Assembly: GCA_019348095.1 (NCBI GenBank)
Contig: JAHWKC010000016.1
Span: 1-15,533 of the forward strand
Direction of reading: 5' to 3'
Source: Pseudomonadota bacterium
GTDB taxonomy: Bacteria > Pseudomonadota > Gammaproteobacteria > Xanthomonadales > Xanthomonadaceae
DNA length: 15,533 nt
Shown: positions 7,163 to 14,554 of the stretch, piece by piece
How the letters are laid out: the number at the start of each line of letters is the position of its first letter
Numbering within the stretch: the stretch's first letter is position 1
Made by a program: the position numbers and the translations under genes
Notes under the pieces: generated by a model
Told to the model about the DNA's origin: nothing
Seen by the model: only the letters and a program-made list of their open reading frames with translations
Database searches by the model: none

Positions 7163-7912
7163 ATGGGCACCGAGCACCACGACAGCGATGACCTGCGCCT
7201 GTTCCACACCGGGGAGCACCCCTGCGGCTACTGGCCCGACCGCATCGCCCGCGACCTGGTACTCGACCCGCGCGATTCGCGCCTGCCGCAGTGGTATCCG
7301 CTGGCGCTGGGCTGGGGCTTCCGCCGCTCCGGCGACATCGTCTACCGCCCGCATTGCCAGGGCTGCCGTGCGTGCGTGGCCGTCCGCATACCGGTCGAGC
7401 AGTTCGTCCCCGACCGCAGCCAACGTCGCTGCCTGGCGCGCAATGCCGACCTGGAAATGCGCGTGTGCCCGGCGCAACGCAGCGATGAGCACCTCGCGCT
7501 GTACCGCCGCTATCTCTCCGCGCGCCATGCCGGCGCGGGCATGGACGGCCACGGCGCGCTGGAGTTCGACCAGTTCCTGATAGGGAGCTGGAGCGAGAAC
7601 CGGTTTCTGGAGCTGCGCGAGCGCGCCGAGCACGGCCAGGGACGCCTGCTTGCGGTGGCGGTCACCGATGTCACCGAACGAGCGCTGTCGGCGGTGTACA
7701 CCTTCTTCGAACCCGAGGCCGCCGCGCGCGGGCTCGGCACGCTGGCCATCCTCAAGCAGATCGAATGGGCACGGCGCGAGCGACGCAGCCACCTGTACCT
7801 GGGCTACTGGATCCAGGCGCACGCCAAGATGGACTACAAACGCCGCTTCCGGCCGCTGGAAGCGTTCGACGGTCGCAGCTGGCGCGATCTCGATGCCGGA
7901 GACTGTGGATGA
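7163..7912 (+). CDS. bpt: Aspartate/glutamate leucyltransferase (leucyl-tRNA--protein transferase)
   Basis: Transfers leucine from Leu-tRNA to proteins with N-terminal Asp or Glu, making them N-degrons for ClpS/ClpAP. The 249 residues have the ATE-type N-terminal domain with its cysteines: HPCGYW (Cys21) and HCQGCRACV (Cys65, Cys68, Cys71). The GNAT-like C-terminal domain shows [56 protein letters not shown] and RFRPLEAF. Length and motifs are normal for proteobacterial Bpt. The start ATG at 7163 gives [20 protein letters not shown], in line with the family. Its stop overlaps the ATG of the lipoprotein gene by 4 nt (ATGA), implying translational coupling. Confidence 0.93.
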   Translation: MGTEHHDSDDLRLFHTGEHPCGYWPDRIARDLVLDPRDSRLPQWYPLALGWGFRRSGDIVYRPHCQGCRACVAVRIPVEQFVPDRSQRRCLARNADLEMRVCPAQRSDEHLALYRRYLSARHAGAGMDGHGALEFDQFLIGSWSENRFLELRERAEHGQGRLLAVAVTDVTERALSAVYTFFEPEAAARGLGTLAILKQIEWARRERRSHLYLGYWIQAHAKMDYKRRFRPLEAFDGRSWRDLDAGDCG

Positions 7913-9198
7913 CGTGGCCCAACCGCATCACCGCGGCAGCGGCTTGCCTGCTGGCCGCCGGCGCCATCGCCGGCTGCGTGCGACTGAAGGTCCACGGCGA
8001 CAACCCCCCGGAGCCGCAGCCACGGGCCGATACGATGCCAACCGACCGGCCGCTGCGCGTGGCGACCTACAACACCTCGCTGTATGACGACGCCGCGGGC
8101 GGGCTGATCCACCGCCTCGAGCACGCCGATCCCGGGGCACGCAACATCGCCGCGGTGCTGCAGCGGGTGCGGCCGGACCTGGTGCTGCTCAGCGAGTTCG
8201 ACTACGACCCGGGACAGCGCGCGGCCGACCTGTTCCAGCGCGAGTACCTGGAGGTGGCGCAATCCGGCGGCGGCGAGCCGCTGCACTACCGCTACCGCTA
8301 CCTCGCGCCGGTCAACACCGGCGTGCCGAGCGGGCTGGATCTGGACCGCGACGGCGTAGCGCGCGACAGCCGAGCCGCTGATGCCGCCCGTGCGCACGGC
8401 AACGACGCCTGGGGCTACGGCCTGCACCCGGGCCAGTACGGCATGCTGGTGCTGTCGCGCTACCCGATCGATGACGAGGCGGTACGCACCTTCCAGCGGC
8501 TGCGATGGAGCGCGCTGCCGGGCGCGCGGCAACCACTGGACCCCGGCACTGGGCAGGCCTGGTACCGGCCGCAGGTCTGGTCGCAATTGCGACTGTCGTC
8601 GAAGTCGCATTGGGACGTGCCGGTGCATACCCCGCTGGGCACCGTGCACCTGTTGGCGTCGCACCCGACGCCGCCGGTGTTCGACGGACCGGAGGATCGC
8701 AACGGCGCGCGCAACTTCGACGAGATCCGGCTGTGGGCCGAGTACCTGTCGGCCGATTCGGCGGCGGGCGATGCGCCCGACTGGCTGTGCGACGACCAGG
8801 GCCGGTGCGGCGGGCTGCCGCCGCAGGCCCGTTTCGTGATTGCCGGCGACCTCAACGCCGATCCGCACGATGGCGATGGCGCGCCCGGCGCGATCGCGCA
8901 GCTGCTGCAGCATCCGCGGGTGGATGCGGGGGTGGTCCCGCGCAGCGCCGGTGCGGCCGAGCGGGCGAGGCAGCGCGGCCTGCCGCGCGAGGGCGATGTC
9001 GCCAGCCACACCGGTGATTTCGGCCCCGGCGGCGGCACCTTGCGGCTGGACTACGTGCTGCCGTCGCAGGGGTTCGCGGTGCGCGATGCGGGGGTGTTCT
9101 GGCCGGCGGGCGCCACGGCGCAGGCGTCGATTGCCGGGGCCAGCGACCATTACCTGGTCTGGATCGATCTGGCCGATCCGACCGATCCGACCGAGTGA
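7909..9198 (+). CDS. Endonuclease/exonuclease/phosphatase-family lipoprotein
   Basis: A 429-residue lipoprotein with a signal sequence and lipobox AIAGC (Cys23), so it is exported and lipid-anchored facing the periplasm or outside. The mature part has the metal-dependent EEP fold: [10 protein letters not shown] (Asn55), [10 protein letters not shown] (Glu96), [10 protein letters not shown] (His252), [12 protein letters not shown] (Asp314, Asn316), LDYVLPS (Asp381) and ASDHYLVW (Asp413, His414). All usual metal and catalytic residues appear present. Members are nucleases or phosphodiesterases; the substrate here is unknown. The ATG at 7909 overlaps the bpt stop. The C-terminus ends in a DPTDPTE run from a 9-bp tandem repeat. 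Coupling with Bpt is positional only. Confidence 0.88.
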   Translation: MTWPNRITAAAACLLAAGAIAGCVRLKVHGDNPPEPQPRADTMPTDRPLRVATYNTSLYDDAAGGLIHRLEHADPGARNIAAVLQRVRPDLVLLSEFDYDPGQRAADLFQREYLEVAQSGGGEPLHYRYRYLAPVNTGVPSGLDLDRDGVARDSRAADAARAHGNDAWGYGLHPGQYGMLVLSRYPIDDEAVRTFQRLRWSALPGARQPLDPGTGQAWYRPQVWSQLRLSSKSHWDVPVHTPLGTVHLLASHPTPPVFDGPEDRNGARNFDEIRLWAEYLSADSAAGDAPDWLCDDQGRCGGLPPQARFVIAGDLNADPHDGDGAPGAIAQLLQHPRVDAGVVPRSAGAAERARQRGLPREGDVASHTGDFGPGGGTLRLDYVLPSQGFAVRDAGVFWPAGATAQASIAGASDHYLVWIDLADPTDPTE

Positions 9199-9242
9199 CC
9201 GGCGCAGGTATTACGCAGCAGCAGGAAGTGCAGGAACCGTAA

Positions 9243-9262
9243 GCTGGGCCTGTCAGCCCAGC
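9243..9262. terminator. Stem-loop between convergent genes
   Basis: GCTGGGC and GCCCAGC form a perfect 7-bp stem around a 6-nt loop, 45 bp after the lipoprotein stop and 45 bp after the stop of the opposing gene at 9308. No T-run follows on either strand, so it may be a bidirectional, possibly Rho-assisted, terminator. A 12-bp direct repeat GGCGCCGCAGGA (9278 and 9295) lies beside it. Confidence 0.4.
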
Positions 9263-9307
9263 CTGCGTCGATTCGAGGGCGCCGCAGGAGGGATGGCGCC
9301 GCAGGAC

Positions 9308-9736
9308 TCAGGCCTTGCCAGCGCCCTCGCCCGCCTCCGATGCCGCCGCTTCCTTGGCCGACGTCGCCTCCGGGGTGGCTGCGGCGTCCATCGGCGGCTC
9401 CTCCGCGCCAGTGCTGTCGGCGCCGACGGCAGGCAGCTGCGTGACCGGCCGCGGGCCGAAGCCGAACGCCTCGTCGCTGCGCGCCGACACGATCATCCTC
9501 ACCATGCTGGACGGCACCATCAGTTCCAGCTCGACCGGCTCGCCGCTGACGGTATGGCCGTCGAGCGTCATCTCGATCAGCGCGCCGGCGGTGTCGATCT
9601 CCTGGCACAGCACGTGCGGGCCGCCCTTGCCCTCCTGCAGGTAGGGCTTGATCGCCTCGCCCAGGACTTCCAACGCCTGCGGGAACAGGAACACGGCGTA
9701 ACCCTGGCTGTTGTGTTTCAGCAGTCTGTCGACCAT
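9308..9736 (-). CDS. Hypothetical protein, 142 aa, downstream of purT
   Basis: Begins MVDRLLKHNSQGYAVFLFPQ, with a good ribosome site (AGGA about 8 nt before the ATG). Residues 1-95 look like a compact folded domain (ALEVLGEAIKPYLQEGKGGP, DTAGALIEMTLDGHTVSGEP, ELELMVPSSMVRMIVSARSD); residues ~105-142 are an alanine/glutamate-rich, probably disordered tail. No signal peptide or membrane segment. I do not recognise the family. It follows purT by 46 bp on the same strand, so they may be cotranscribed, but nothing points to a purine role. The open frame extends upstream to 9844 inside purT; that extension is rejected because it overlaps coding sequence and has no ribosome site. Confidence 0.72.
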   Translation of the reverse strand: MVDRLLKHNSQGYAVFLFPQALEVLGEAIKPYLQEGKGGPHVLCQEIDTAGALIEMTLDGHTVSGEPVELELMVPSSMVRMIVSARSDEAFGFGPRPVTQLPAVGADSTGAEEPPMDAAATPEATSAKEAAASEAGEGAGKA

Positions 9737-9782
9737 CGATGCGTCCTGTGAAAAAGGGGGGAGGCGGTAGCGACGCGTCCGA

Positions 9783-11018
9783 TCAGCGCAGCTCGATCCG
9801 CAAGGCGGCCGCGGCCGCCCGGGCGCAAGCCCGAGCCTGCTCAATGTCCTCGCCCAGTGCCAGCGTCACCGCAACCCGGCGCTGGCCGTCCACCCGCGGC
9901 TTGCCGAACAGGCGCAATTGTGTGCCGGCCTGCGCGAGCGCAGCGTCGACGCCACCGAACACCGGCACGCCGTGCCCCTGTGCCAGCACCGCACATGACG
10001 CCGCCGTGCCGTTGGTGCGGAGCGACGGGATCGGCAGGCCGAGGATCGCGCGCGCGTGCAGCGCGAACTGGCTGAGCTCCTGCGAGGCCAGGGTCACCAG
10101 GCCGGTGTCGTGCGGCCGCGGCGAGACTTCGCTGAACCAGACCTCGTCGCCCTTGACGAACAGCTCGACACCGAACACCCCGAAGCCGCCGAGGTCGTCG
10201 GTGATCGCGCGCGCGATGTGCTGCGAGCGCTCCAGCGCGAGCGGCGACATCGGCTGCGGCTGCCAGCTTTCGCGGTAGTCGCCGTCGCGCTGCAGGTGCC
10301 CGATCGGCGCACAGAAGGTGGTCCCGCCGGCATGGCGCACCGTCAGCAGGGTGATCTCGTAGTCGAAGTCGATGAAGCCCTCGACAATGACGCGGCCGGC
10401 ACCGGCGCGCCCGCCGGTCTGCGCATGCGTCCACGCCGGGTGGATGTCGTCGGCGCCGCGCACCAGGCTCTGGCCCTTGCCGGAGGACGACATCACCGGC
10501 TTGACCACGCACGGCAGGCCGACCTCGGCCACCGCGGCGCGGTACTGCTCGTAGGTATCGACGAAGCGGTAGGGAGAGGTCGCCAGGCCGAGGGTTTCGG
10601 CCGCGAGCCGGCGGATGCCCTCGCGATCCATGGTCAGCCACGCCGCACGCGCGGTCGGGATGATCCGGGTGCGTGCTGCCGCACCGCTGGCGTGCACGGC
10701 GGGCGCGCGCTCCAGTTCTCGCTCCCACTCGCGCTCCAGTTCAACCAGCGTCGCGGTATGGATCGCCTCGATCTCCGGCACGATCAGCTGCGGGCGCTCC
10801 TGCGCGATGAGCGCGCGGATCGCATCGCCGTCGAGCATGTCGAGCACGTGGCTGCGGTGCGCGACCTGCATCGCCGGGGCATCGGGGTAACGATCGGCGG
10901 CGATCACCTCGCAGCCGAACCGCTGCAGCTCGATCGCGACCTCCTTGCCGAGCTCGCCGGAGCCAAGCAGCAAAACGCGGAAGGCATGGTCAGACAGAGG
11001 CGTGCCGAGCATGGTCAT
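9783..11018 (-). CDS. purT: Formate-dependent phosphoribosylglycinamide formyltransferase (GAR transformylase 2)
   Basis: An ATP-grasp enzyme that joins formate to glycinamide ribonucleotide, the folate-independent route for the third step of purine synthesis. The 411 residues begin MTMLGTPLS and show [140 protein letters not shown] and [10 protein letters not shown]. About 18 extra residues (~98-116, [20 protein letters not shown]) separate LVELE from IIPTARA where E. coli PurT has a short turn, making it longer than the ~392-residue standard. A TTG at 11021 is possible but the ATG at 11018 fits the family. Divergent from the lipoprotein gene at 11123. Confidence 0.95.
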   Translation of the reverse strand: MTMLGTPLSDHAFRVLLLGSGELGKEVAIELQRFGCEVIAADRYPDAPAMQVAHRSHVLDMLDGDAIRALIAQERPQLIVPEIEAIHTATLVELEREWERELERAPAVHASGAAARTRIIPTARAAWLTMDREGIRRLAAETLGLATSPYRFVDTYEQYRAAVAEVGLPCVVKPVMSSSGKGQSLVRGADDIHPAWTHAQTGGRAGAGRVIVEGFIDFDYEITLLTVRHAGGTTFCAPIGHLQRDGDYRESWQPQPMSPLALERSQHIARAITDDLGGFGVFGVELFVKGDEVWFSEVSPRPHDTGLVTLASQELSQFALHARAILGLPIPSLRTNGTAASCAVLAQGHGVPVFGGVDAALAQAGTQLRLFGKPRVDGQRRVAVTLALGEDIEQARACARAAAAALRIELR

Positions 11019-11047
11019 CAACGGTCCGTCGGATGTCGGGGCCCGCC

Positions 11048-11053
11048 AGTCTA
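11048..11053 (-). promoter_or_regulatory. Candidate -10 element for purT
   Basis: On the minus strand TAGACT (4 of 6 to TATAAT) lies 29 bp upstream of the purT ATG. No convincing -35 box or PurR-type palindrome is seen in the 104-bp divergent gap. Confidence 0.25.
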
Positions 11054-11122
11054 ACTTCCGCCTCGCGCGCTCGCCGCAGCTCGGGCCTTTGGCCGACGCG
11101 GACGCCGTGCGATGCTTCGGCC

Positions 11123-12061
11123 ATGCTCGACGCGCCTTTCCCGCATGCCGGCCGATGGAGGCTGCCCCGCACGATGGCGGCCCTGGCTGTGGCGCTCGCG
11201 GTCGCGGCCGGCTGCACGCGCAGCAGCGAGGAGCAGCCCGGCGCGCGTCCGAGCGGATTGCTGCTGGACCCGCAGATGAACGAGATCAGCGGGCTGGCGG
11301 CATCGCGGCGGCACGACGAGGTGCTGTGGATGCACGACGACGGCGGCAATCCCGAACGCCTGTTCGCGGTCAGCGACAAGGGCCGGCGGCTGGCGACGTT
11401 CGGGGTCGAGGGCGTGGTCAAGACCGACTGGGAAGATATCGCCGCATTCGAGCTGGACGGCCGCGATTACCTGCTGATCGCCGATACCGGCGACAACGGT
11501 GGCCTGCGCCACACCCTGCAACTGCACGTGATCGAGGAACCGGCGAGGCTGCAGAACGCGAGGCTGCAGCCGGCCTGGTCGATCGCGTTCCGCTGGCCCG
11601 ACGGCGCCCGCGACTGCGAGGCGGTCGCGGTTGACGCGGCGCGTAACCAGGTCCTGCTGGTGTCGAAGAAACGCCACCCGCCGCAGCTGTTCGCGGTGCC
11701 GTTGCGACCGGCCGGGACCGGCCTGCAGACCGCGGTCCAGCTCGGCGAGCTTGCCGGTGTACCGCAGTTGAGCGAACCGGCGCCGCAGCAGGCTCCGGCA
11801 CGCGGACGCTACGACAGCCATGTCACCGCGGCCGACATCTCGCCGGATGGACGCACGCTGGCGGTGATGACCTACCGCTACCTGCTGCTGTACCCGCGGG
11901 CCGAACGCGAGAACTGGGGCACGGCGGTCTCGCGCGCGCCGCAACTGAGCGAACTGCCGTGGCTGCCGCAGGCCGAGGCGCTGGGCTGGTCGGCCGACGG
12001 CGACGGGCTGTACGCGACCGGCGAGTTCGTGCCGGCGCCGTTGTATCGGATCACGCCGTAG
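11123..12061 (+). CDS. Putative lipoprotein with beta-propeller-like sequence
   Basis: A 312-residue protein with a basic N-terminus, hydrophobic segment ([14 protein letters not shown]) and lipobox VAAGC at Cys31. The mature part repeats blade-like signatures: [90 protein letters not shown] [12 protein letters not shown], and [20 protein letters not shown]. This resembles periplasmic propeller or esterase-like/phytase-like proteins, but no catalytic set is evident. The start ATG at 11123 lies 6 nt after GATGCT, a weak -10; the ATG at 11174 is an alternative that still leaves a signal sequence. Function unknown; divergent from purT with no obvious metabolic link. Confidence 0.72.
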   Translation: MLDAPFPHAGRWRLPRTMAALAVALAVAAGCTRSSEEQPGARPSGLLLDPQMNEISGLAASRRHDEVLWMHDDGGNPERLFAVSDKGRRLATFGVEGVVKTDWEDIAAFELDGRDYLLIADTGDNGGLRHTLQLHVIEEPARLQNARLQPAWSIAFRWPDGARDCEAVAVDAARNQVLLVSKKRHPPQLFAVPLRPAGTGLQTAVQLGELAGVPQLSEPAPQQAPARGRYDSHVTAADISPDGRTLAVMTYRYLLLYPRAERENWGTAVSRAPQLSELPWLPQAEALGWSADGDGLYATGEFVPAPLYRITP

Positions 12062-12096
12062 ATCCAGCCTCTTCCCCTTGGAACTCCGATCTTTTC

Positions 12097-12190
12097 TCCC
12101 CCTTTGAAAAGGGGGACCAAGGGGATTTGCTCTTGCCCTGCTGCAACAGCCAGAGCAAATGCTCCCCAGCCCTCCTTTTCCAAAGGAGGG
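12097..12190. repeat. 94-bp triple-hairpin repeat element
   Basis: Three inverted repeats lie in a row: TCCCCCTTT/AAAGGGGGA (12097-12116), ATTTGCTCT/AGAGCAAAT (arms 12125-12133 and 12152-12160), and CCCTCCTTT/AAAGGAGGG (12170-12190). The outer hairpins are related to each other in inverted orientation, giving an overall palindromic, MITE-like layout. It lies after the propeller lipoprotein stop (12061) and before the SPFH promoter, so it may terminate the former and insulate the latter. I recall similar CCCCCTTTG...AAAGGGGG elements dispersed in xanthomonads; a search is needed to confirm. Confidence 0.75.
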
Positions 12191-12211
12191 AGCAGAACCG
12201 CCCCTGGCAGC

Positions 12212-12241
12212 TTGACTTGATATCAAATTGATATCAATAAT
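12212..12241 (+). promoter_or_regulatory. Sigma70-type promoter of the SPFH cluster
   Basis: A -35 box TTGACT (12212-12217) and a -10 box AATAAT (12236-12241) are separated by 18 bp, giving 5 of 6 consensus matches in each. The predicted start is near 12248, leaving a leader of about 20 nt with TGAGG (12257-12261) as ribosome site before the ATG at 12269. It is the best promoter match in the window and unusually AT-rich for this DNA. Confidence 0.65.
12217..12237. promoter_or_regulatory. Tandem palindromic operator within the promoter spacer
   Basis: Two perfect 10-bp palindromes TTGATATCAA (12217-12226 and 12228-12237) are centred 11 bp apart, so they lie on the same helix face. They fill the spacer and touch the -10 box, so bound protein would block RNA polymerase. 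Arc/MetJ-type ribbon-helix-helix dimers commonly bind such tandem sites, and one is encoded two genes into this cluster. The pairing is an inference. Confidence 0.6.
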
Positions 12242-12268
12242 GCGCCCATCATCCGCTGAGGCCCCGCC

Positions 12269-13129
12269 ATGAAAGAGAACCCGACCCGCTCCCTGCCCGG
12301 CATTCCGATGCTGCTGGTGATGCTCGCAGCGCTGCTGGGCGCGATCTGGCTGTTCGTCGTCGGCGTCCAAGCCGGCAGCGGCATGACCGCCTTCGGCGCA
12401 GGGCTGATCGGCGCGCTGCTGCTGTTCCTGATGTGCGGCCTGTACATGGTCGAACCCAACCAGGCTGCGGTGCTGAGCCTGTTCGGCAAGTACATCGGCA
12501 CGGTCAAGGACAACGGGCTGCGCTGGAACAACCCGTTCTTTTCCAAGCGCAAGGTGTCCTTGCGCGTGCGCAACTTCGAGAGCGGCAAGCTCAAGGTCAA
12601 CGAACTGGAAGGCAGCCCGATCGAGATCGCCGCGGTGATCGTGTGGAAGGTGGTCGATTCGGCCGAGGCGGTATTCAACGTCGACGACTACGAGAGCTTC
12701 GTGCACATCCAGTCCGAGGCGGCGCTGCGGGCGATGGCCACCAGCTATCCCTACGACAGCCACGACCAGGAGATCTCCCTGCGCAGCCACCCCGGCGAGA
12801 TCTCCGACCACCTCAAGCAGCAGCTCGACGAGCGCCTGACCACCGCCGGCGTCGACGTGCTGGAGGCGCGCATCAGCCACCTCGCCTACGCCCCGGAGAT
12901 CGCCCAGGTCATGCTGCAGCGCCAGCAGGCCAACGCGGTGATCGCCGCGCGCACGCGGATCGTCGCCGGCGCGGTCGGCATGGTCGAGATGGCACTGGCC
13001 GAGCTGCAGAAGAACGGTGTGGTGCAACTGGACGAAGAGCGCAAGGCGGCGATGGTCAGCAACCTGCTGGTGGTGCTGTGCGGCGACCGCAGCACCCAGC
13101 CGATCGTCAACACCGGTTCACTCTACTGA
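12269..13129 (+). CDS. SPFH/Band-7 domain membrane protein
   Basis: A 286-residue inner-membrane protein. Two transmembrane segments (~12-33 and ~41-60) form a hairpin, followed by an SPFH domain: [80 protein letters not shown] and [21 protein letters not shown] helical region with [19 protein letters not shown] and [20 protein letters not shown] ends in the [10 protein letters not shown] tail typical of this subgroup. SPFH proteins build cage-like or scaffold assemblies on membranes and often partner with proteases or stress factors; no partner such as an NfeD or HflK/C homologue is adjacent. It is the first gene of the cluster and directly follows the palindromic promoter, suggesting control by the RHH protein encoded next. 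Confidence 0.9.
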   Translation: MKENPTRSLPGIPMLLVMLAALLGAIWLFVVGVQAGSGMTAFGAGLIGALLLFLMCGLYMVEPNQAAVLSLFGKYIGTVKDNGLRWNNPFFSKRKVSLRVRNFESGKLKVNELEGSPIEIAAVIVWKVVDSAEAVFNVDDYESFVHIQSEAALRAMATSYPYDSHDQEISLRSHPGEISDHLKQQLDERLTTAGVDVLEARISHLAYAPEIAQVMLQRQQANAVIAARTRIVAGAVGMVEMALAELQKNGVVQLDEERKAAMVSNLLVVLCGDRSTQPIVNTGSLY

Positions 13130-13149
13130 TGGTCCGACACCCTGCCCTC

Positions 13150-13298
13150 GTAGGAGCGGCTTCAGCCGCGATCACGTCCCCCTGCAGGAGCAACGTAAGT
13201 CGCGACCGCGCGATCTCCGGACGTAGCGCGGTCGCGACTCACGTCGCTCCTACAAAGGTCGTGGCGCCTCGTCCCATCGCAGCTGAAGCCGCTCCTAC
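13150..13298. repeat. Nested double inverted repeat (REP/BIME-like)
   Basis: The outer arms (13150-13172 and 13276-13298) match inversely at 22 of 23 bases and belong to the same GTAGGAGCGGCTTCAGC family as the 5200 element. Between them, a different inner pair (13184-13211 and 13226-13253; 25 of 28 matches, sharing GTCGCGACCGCGC) forms its own long hairpin. The block fills the gap between the SPFH and RHH genes, so a transcript through it would be strongly folded. It may stop or attenuate transcription, or mark a processing site. Confidence 0.85.
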
Positions 13299-13316
13299 AA
13301 GAGCGTCCGCGGCGCG

Positions 13317-13523
13317 ATGAGCGAAAAAAAAGCTTACCCGCTGCGCATCAACGCCGAGGTCATTGCAGCGGCGCAGCGCTGGGCCGACGACGAGTTGCGC
13401 AGCCTCAACGCGCAGATCGAGTACGTGCTGCGCGATGCACTGCGCAAGGCCGGGCGGTTGCCGCAGGCCGGTGACACATCCTCAAAGCCGGCATCCTCAG
13501 GGAAACAGGAGGGAAAGCAGTGA
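13317..13523 (+). CDS. Arc-like ribbon-helix-helix DNA-binding protein
   Basis: A 68-residue protein with the RHH layout: a short basic strand (KKAYPLRIN, residues 4-12), helix A ([14 protein letters not shown]), a turn with the conserved [11 protein letters not shown], and a second helix (RDALRKAGR), then a polar tail. It resembles Arc-family repressors, which bind DNA as dimers or tetramers through the strand pair. The likely role is repressing its own cluster at the TTGATATCAA palindromes, but it could instead be an orphan antitoxin-like protein; no toxin is evident. No clear ribosome site precedes the ATG. Codons 3-5 contain a run of eight A (13324-13331). Its TGA overlaps the GTG start of the following DUF4177-like gene. 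Confidence 0.85.
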   Translation: MSEKKAYPLRINAEVIAAAQRWADDELRSLNAQIEYVLRDALRKAGRLPQAGDTSSKPASSGKQEGKQ

Positions 13524-13695
13524 GCACACGTTGGAGCTACCAGGTGGTGGAGGTGCCGCTGAATATCTTTGGCGGCAAGCAGAAGGACAACTCCAGGACA
13601 CGCTCGACAAGCTGGGTGCCCAGGGGTGGGAGCTGGTCACCGCCCACCAGGCGATGAACGAGGGCACCCGCCTGTATTTGAAGAAGGAGCGCTGA
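13520..13695 (+). pseudogene. DUF4177-like protein split by a one-base frameshift
   Basis: A GTG at 13520 overlaps the RHH stop (GTGA) and encodes [20 protein letters not shown], a typical DUF4177 start. At about 13580-13590 the homology jumps to the -1 frame, where LQDTLDKLGAQGWELVTAHQ and LYLKKER follow, ending at the TGA at 13695. The original frame instead stops at 13657 after an unrelated tail. Rejoined, the product would be about 58 residues, normal for the family. The shift equals loss of one base; no slippery heptamer is present, so programmed frameshifting is unlikely. It may be a true mutation or a sequencing error. Function of DUF4177 is unknown; it is often next to small regulators. 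Confidence 0.75.
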
Positions 13696-13749
13696 ACAGG
13701 CGCTGCCGTCCGGCACCCGCAACACGCACCAGACGGACAGGGATGAGAG

Positions 13750-13766
13750 CGGCCCCTGGTGGGCCG
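13750..13766. other. Small hairpin before the 44-residue membrane peptide
   Basis: CGGCCC and GGGCCG form a 6-bp stem around a 5-nt loop, in the 107-bp gap after the DUF4177-like frame. No T-run follows. It may be a minor RNA structure. Confidence 0.3.
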
Positions 13767-13802
13767 AAGACGCGAACCGACAACCGCAACAGGAGAGACA
13801 TC

Positions 13803-13937
13803 ATGCTGCACATCGTGAGACTGCTTGAAAAACGCTTCCCCGCCCATGCCGCCTTCGTGCTGCCGGCGCTGCTGGCCTTGGCCGCACTGGGGCTGGTGGC
13901 CGGCATGGCGCTGCTGTGGATGCAAGGCGCGCGGTGA
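13803..13937 (+). CDS. Small single-pass membrane protein, 44 aa
   Basis: Starts at an ATG 6 nt after a strong AGGAGA ribosome site (13791-13796), the best in the cluster. The peptide begins MLHIVRLLEKRFPAHAAFVL with a basic, partly amphipathic N-terminus, then has one transmembrane helix (about residues 16-39: AAFVLPALLALAALGLVAGM) and a short QGAR end. Its TGA shares one base with the ATG of the next gene (TGATG), so the two are coupled. No family is recognised. Small hydrophobic peptides of this kind are often subunits or modulators of a membrane partner; the adjacent PH-like or SPFH proteins are candidates by position only. Confidence 0.7.
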   Translation: MLHIVRLLEKRFPAHAAFVLPALLALAALGLVAGMALLWMQGAR

Positions 13938-14545
13938 TGGGATCCGCGCCGGGTGCGGCCCGCGTCGATCCGCGATTGCAGCTGCTGCCGCCGGATGGGC
14001 GCGCTCGACTGTGGCTGCTGGCGCTCACGCTGGTCCTGCCGGTGGCGATCAGCGGGCTCGCGCTCGGCGCCGCCCTCGCCCGCGGCTCCTTCAGTCCGTG
14101 GCTGCTCGACAACGTGCCGCTCAGCGTATCGGCGGTCATCGGATTGGTGCTGGTGGTCAGCCTGCCGCTGTGGCTGGTGCTGGACCGGGCGATGCAGCGC
14201 CATCGCTTGCTGATCCAGGACGGTGCGCTGGAGCTCCACACCAGCTTCTACCGCGAGCGCGTCGGCCTGGACGAACTGCAGCTGGACGCCGCCCGGGTGG
14301 TCGACGTGCACGAGCACACCGGCTACAAGCCGCGGCTCAAGACCAATGGCTTCGCCCTGCCGGGCTTCCAGAGCGGCTGGTTCCGCCTGCGCAACAGGCA
14401 CAAGGCGCTGGTGGCCGGCGTCGGCCAGCGGCGTGCGTTGTGGCTGCCGACCACCCGCGGCCACGGCCTGTGGTTGCAGGTGCGCCAGCCGCAAGCCCTG
14501 CTCGATGCGCTGAAGGACATGGCGCAGCCGCGCCGCGCTCGCTAA
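13937..14545 (+). CDS. Two-TM protein with bacterial PH-like domain
   Basis: A 202-residue inner-membrane protein with transmembrane helices at about 24-46 and 62-83, then a cytoplasmic ~110-residue domain: RHRLLIQDGALELHTSFYRE, VGLDELQLDAARVVDVHEHT, LKTNGFALPGFQSGWFRLRN, KALVAGVGQRRALWLPTTRG and LWLQVRQPQALLDALKDM. Alternating strands closed by a C-terminal helix, with phrases of the 'W...R...LL.....R...I....P..LL..L' type, are characteristic of bacterial PH/DUF304-like domains. The role is unknown; such domains are usually membrane-associated scaffolds. The start is the ATG at 13937 overlapping the stop of the 44-residue gene; the open frame begins at 13916 but that start lies inside the previous gene. 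The carboxypeptidase frame begins about 6-9 bp downstream. Confidence 0.75.
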   Translation: MGSAPGAARVDPRLQLLPPDGRARLWLLALTLVLPVAISGLALGAALARGSFSPWLLDNVPLSVSAVIGLVLVVSLPLWLVLDRAMQRHRLLIQDGALELHTSFYRERVGLDELQLDAARVVDVHEHTGYKPRLKTNGFALPGFQSGWFRLRNRHKALVAGVGQRRALWLPTTRGHGLWLQVRQPQALLDALKDMAQPRRAR

Positions 14546-14554
14546 CCTGCGGTG

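Noticed and set aside
7834..9150. A 438-codon minus-strand open frame
   Set aside because: It mirrors the EEP-family lipoprotein, which carries all family motifs on the plus strand.
11051..13027. A 658-codon minus-strand open frame
   Set aside because: It runs through two plus-strand genes, their promoter and a hairpin repeat, and shows no domain; it is a high-GC artefact.
13150..13298. A CRISPR array
   Set aside because: The repeats are inverted, of two types and not regularly spaced by unique spacers of constant length.
13317..13695. A toxin-antitoxin pair (RHH antitoxin plus downstream toxin)
   Set aside because: The downstream frame matches DUF4177 rather than any toxin fold I know, and it is frameshifted.
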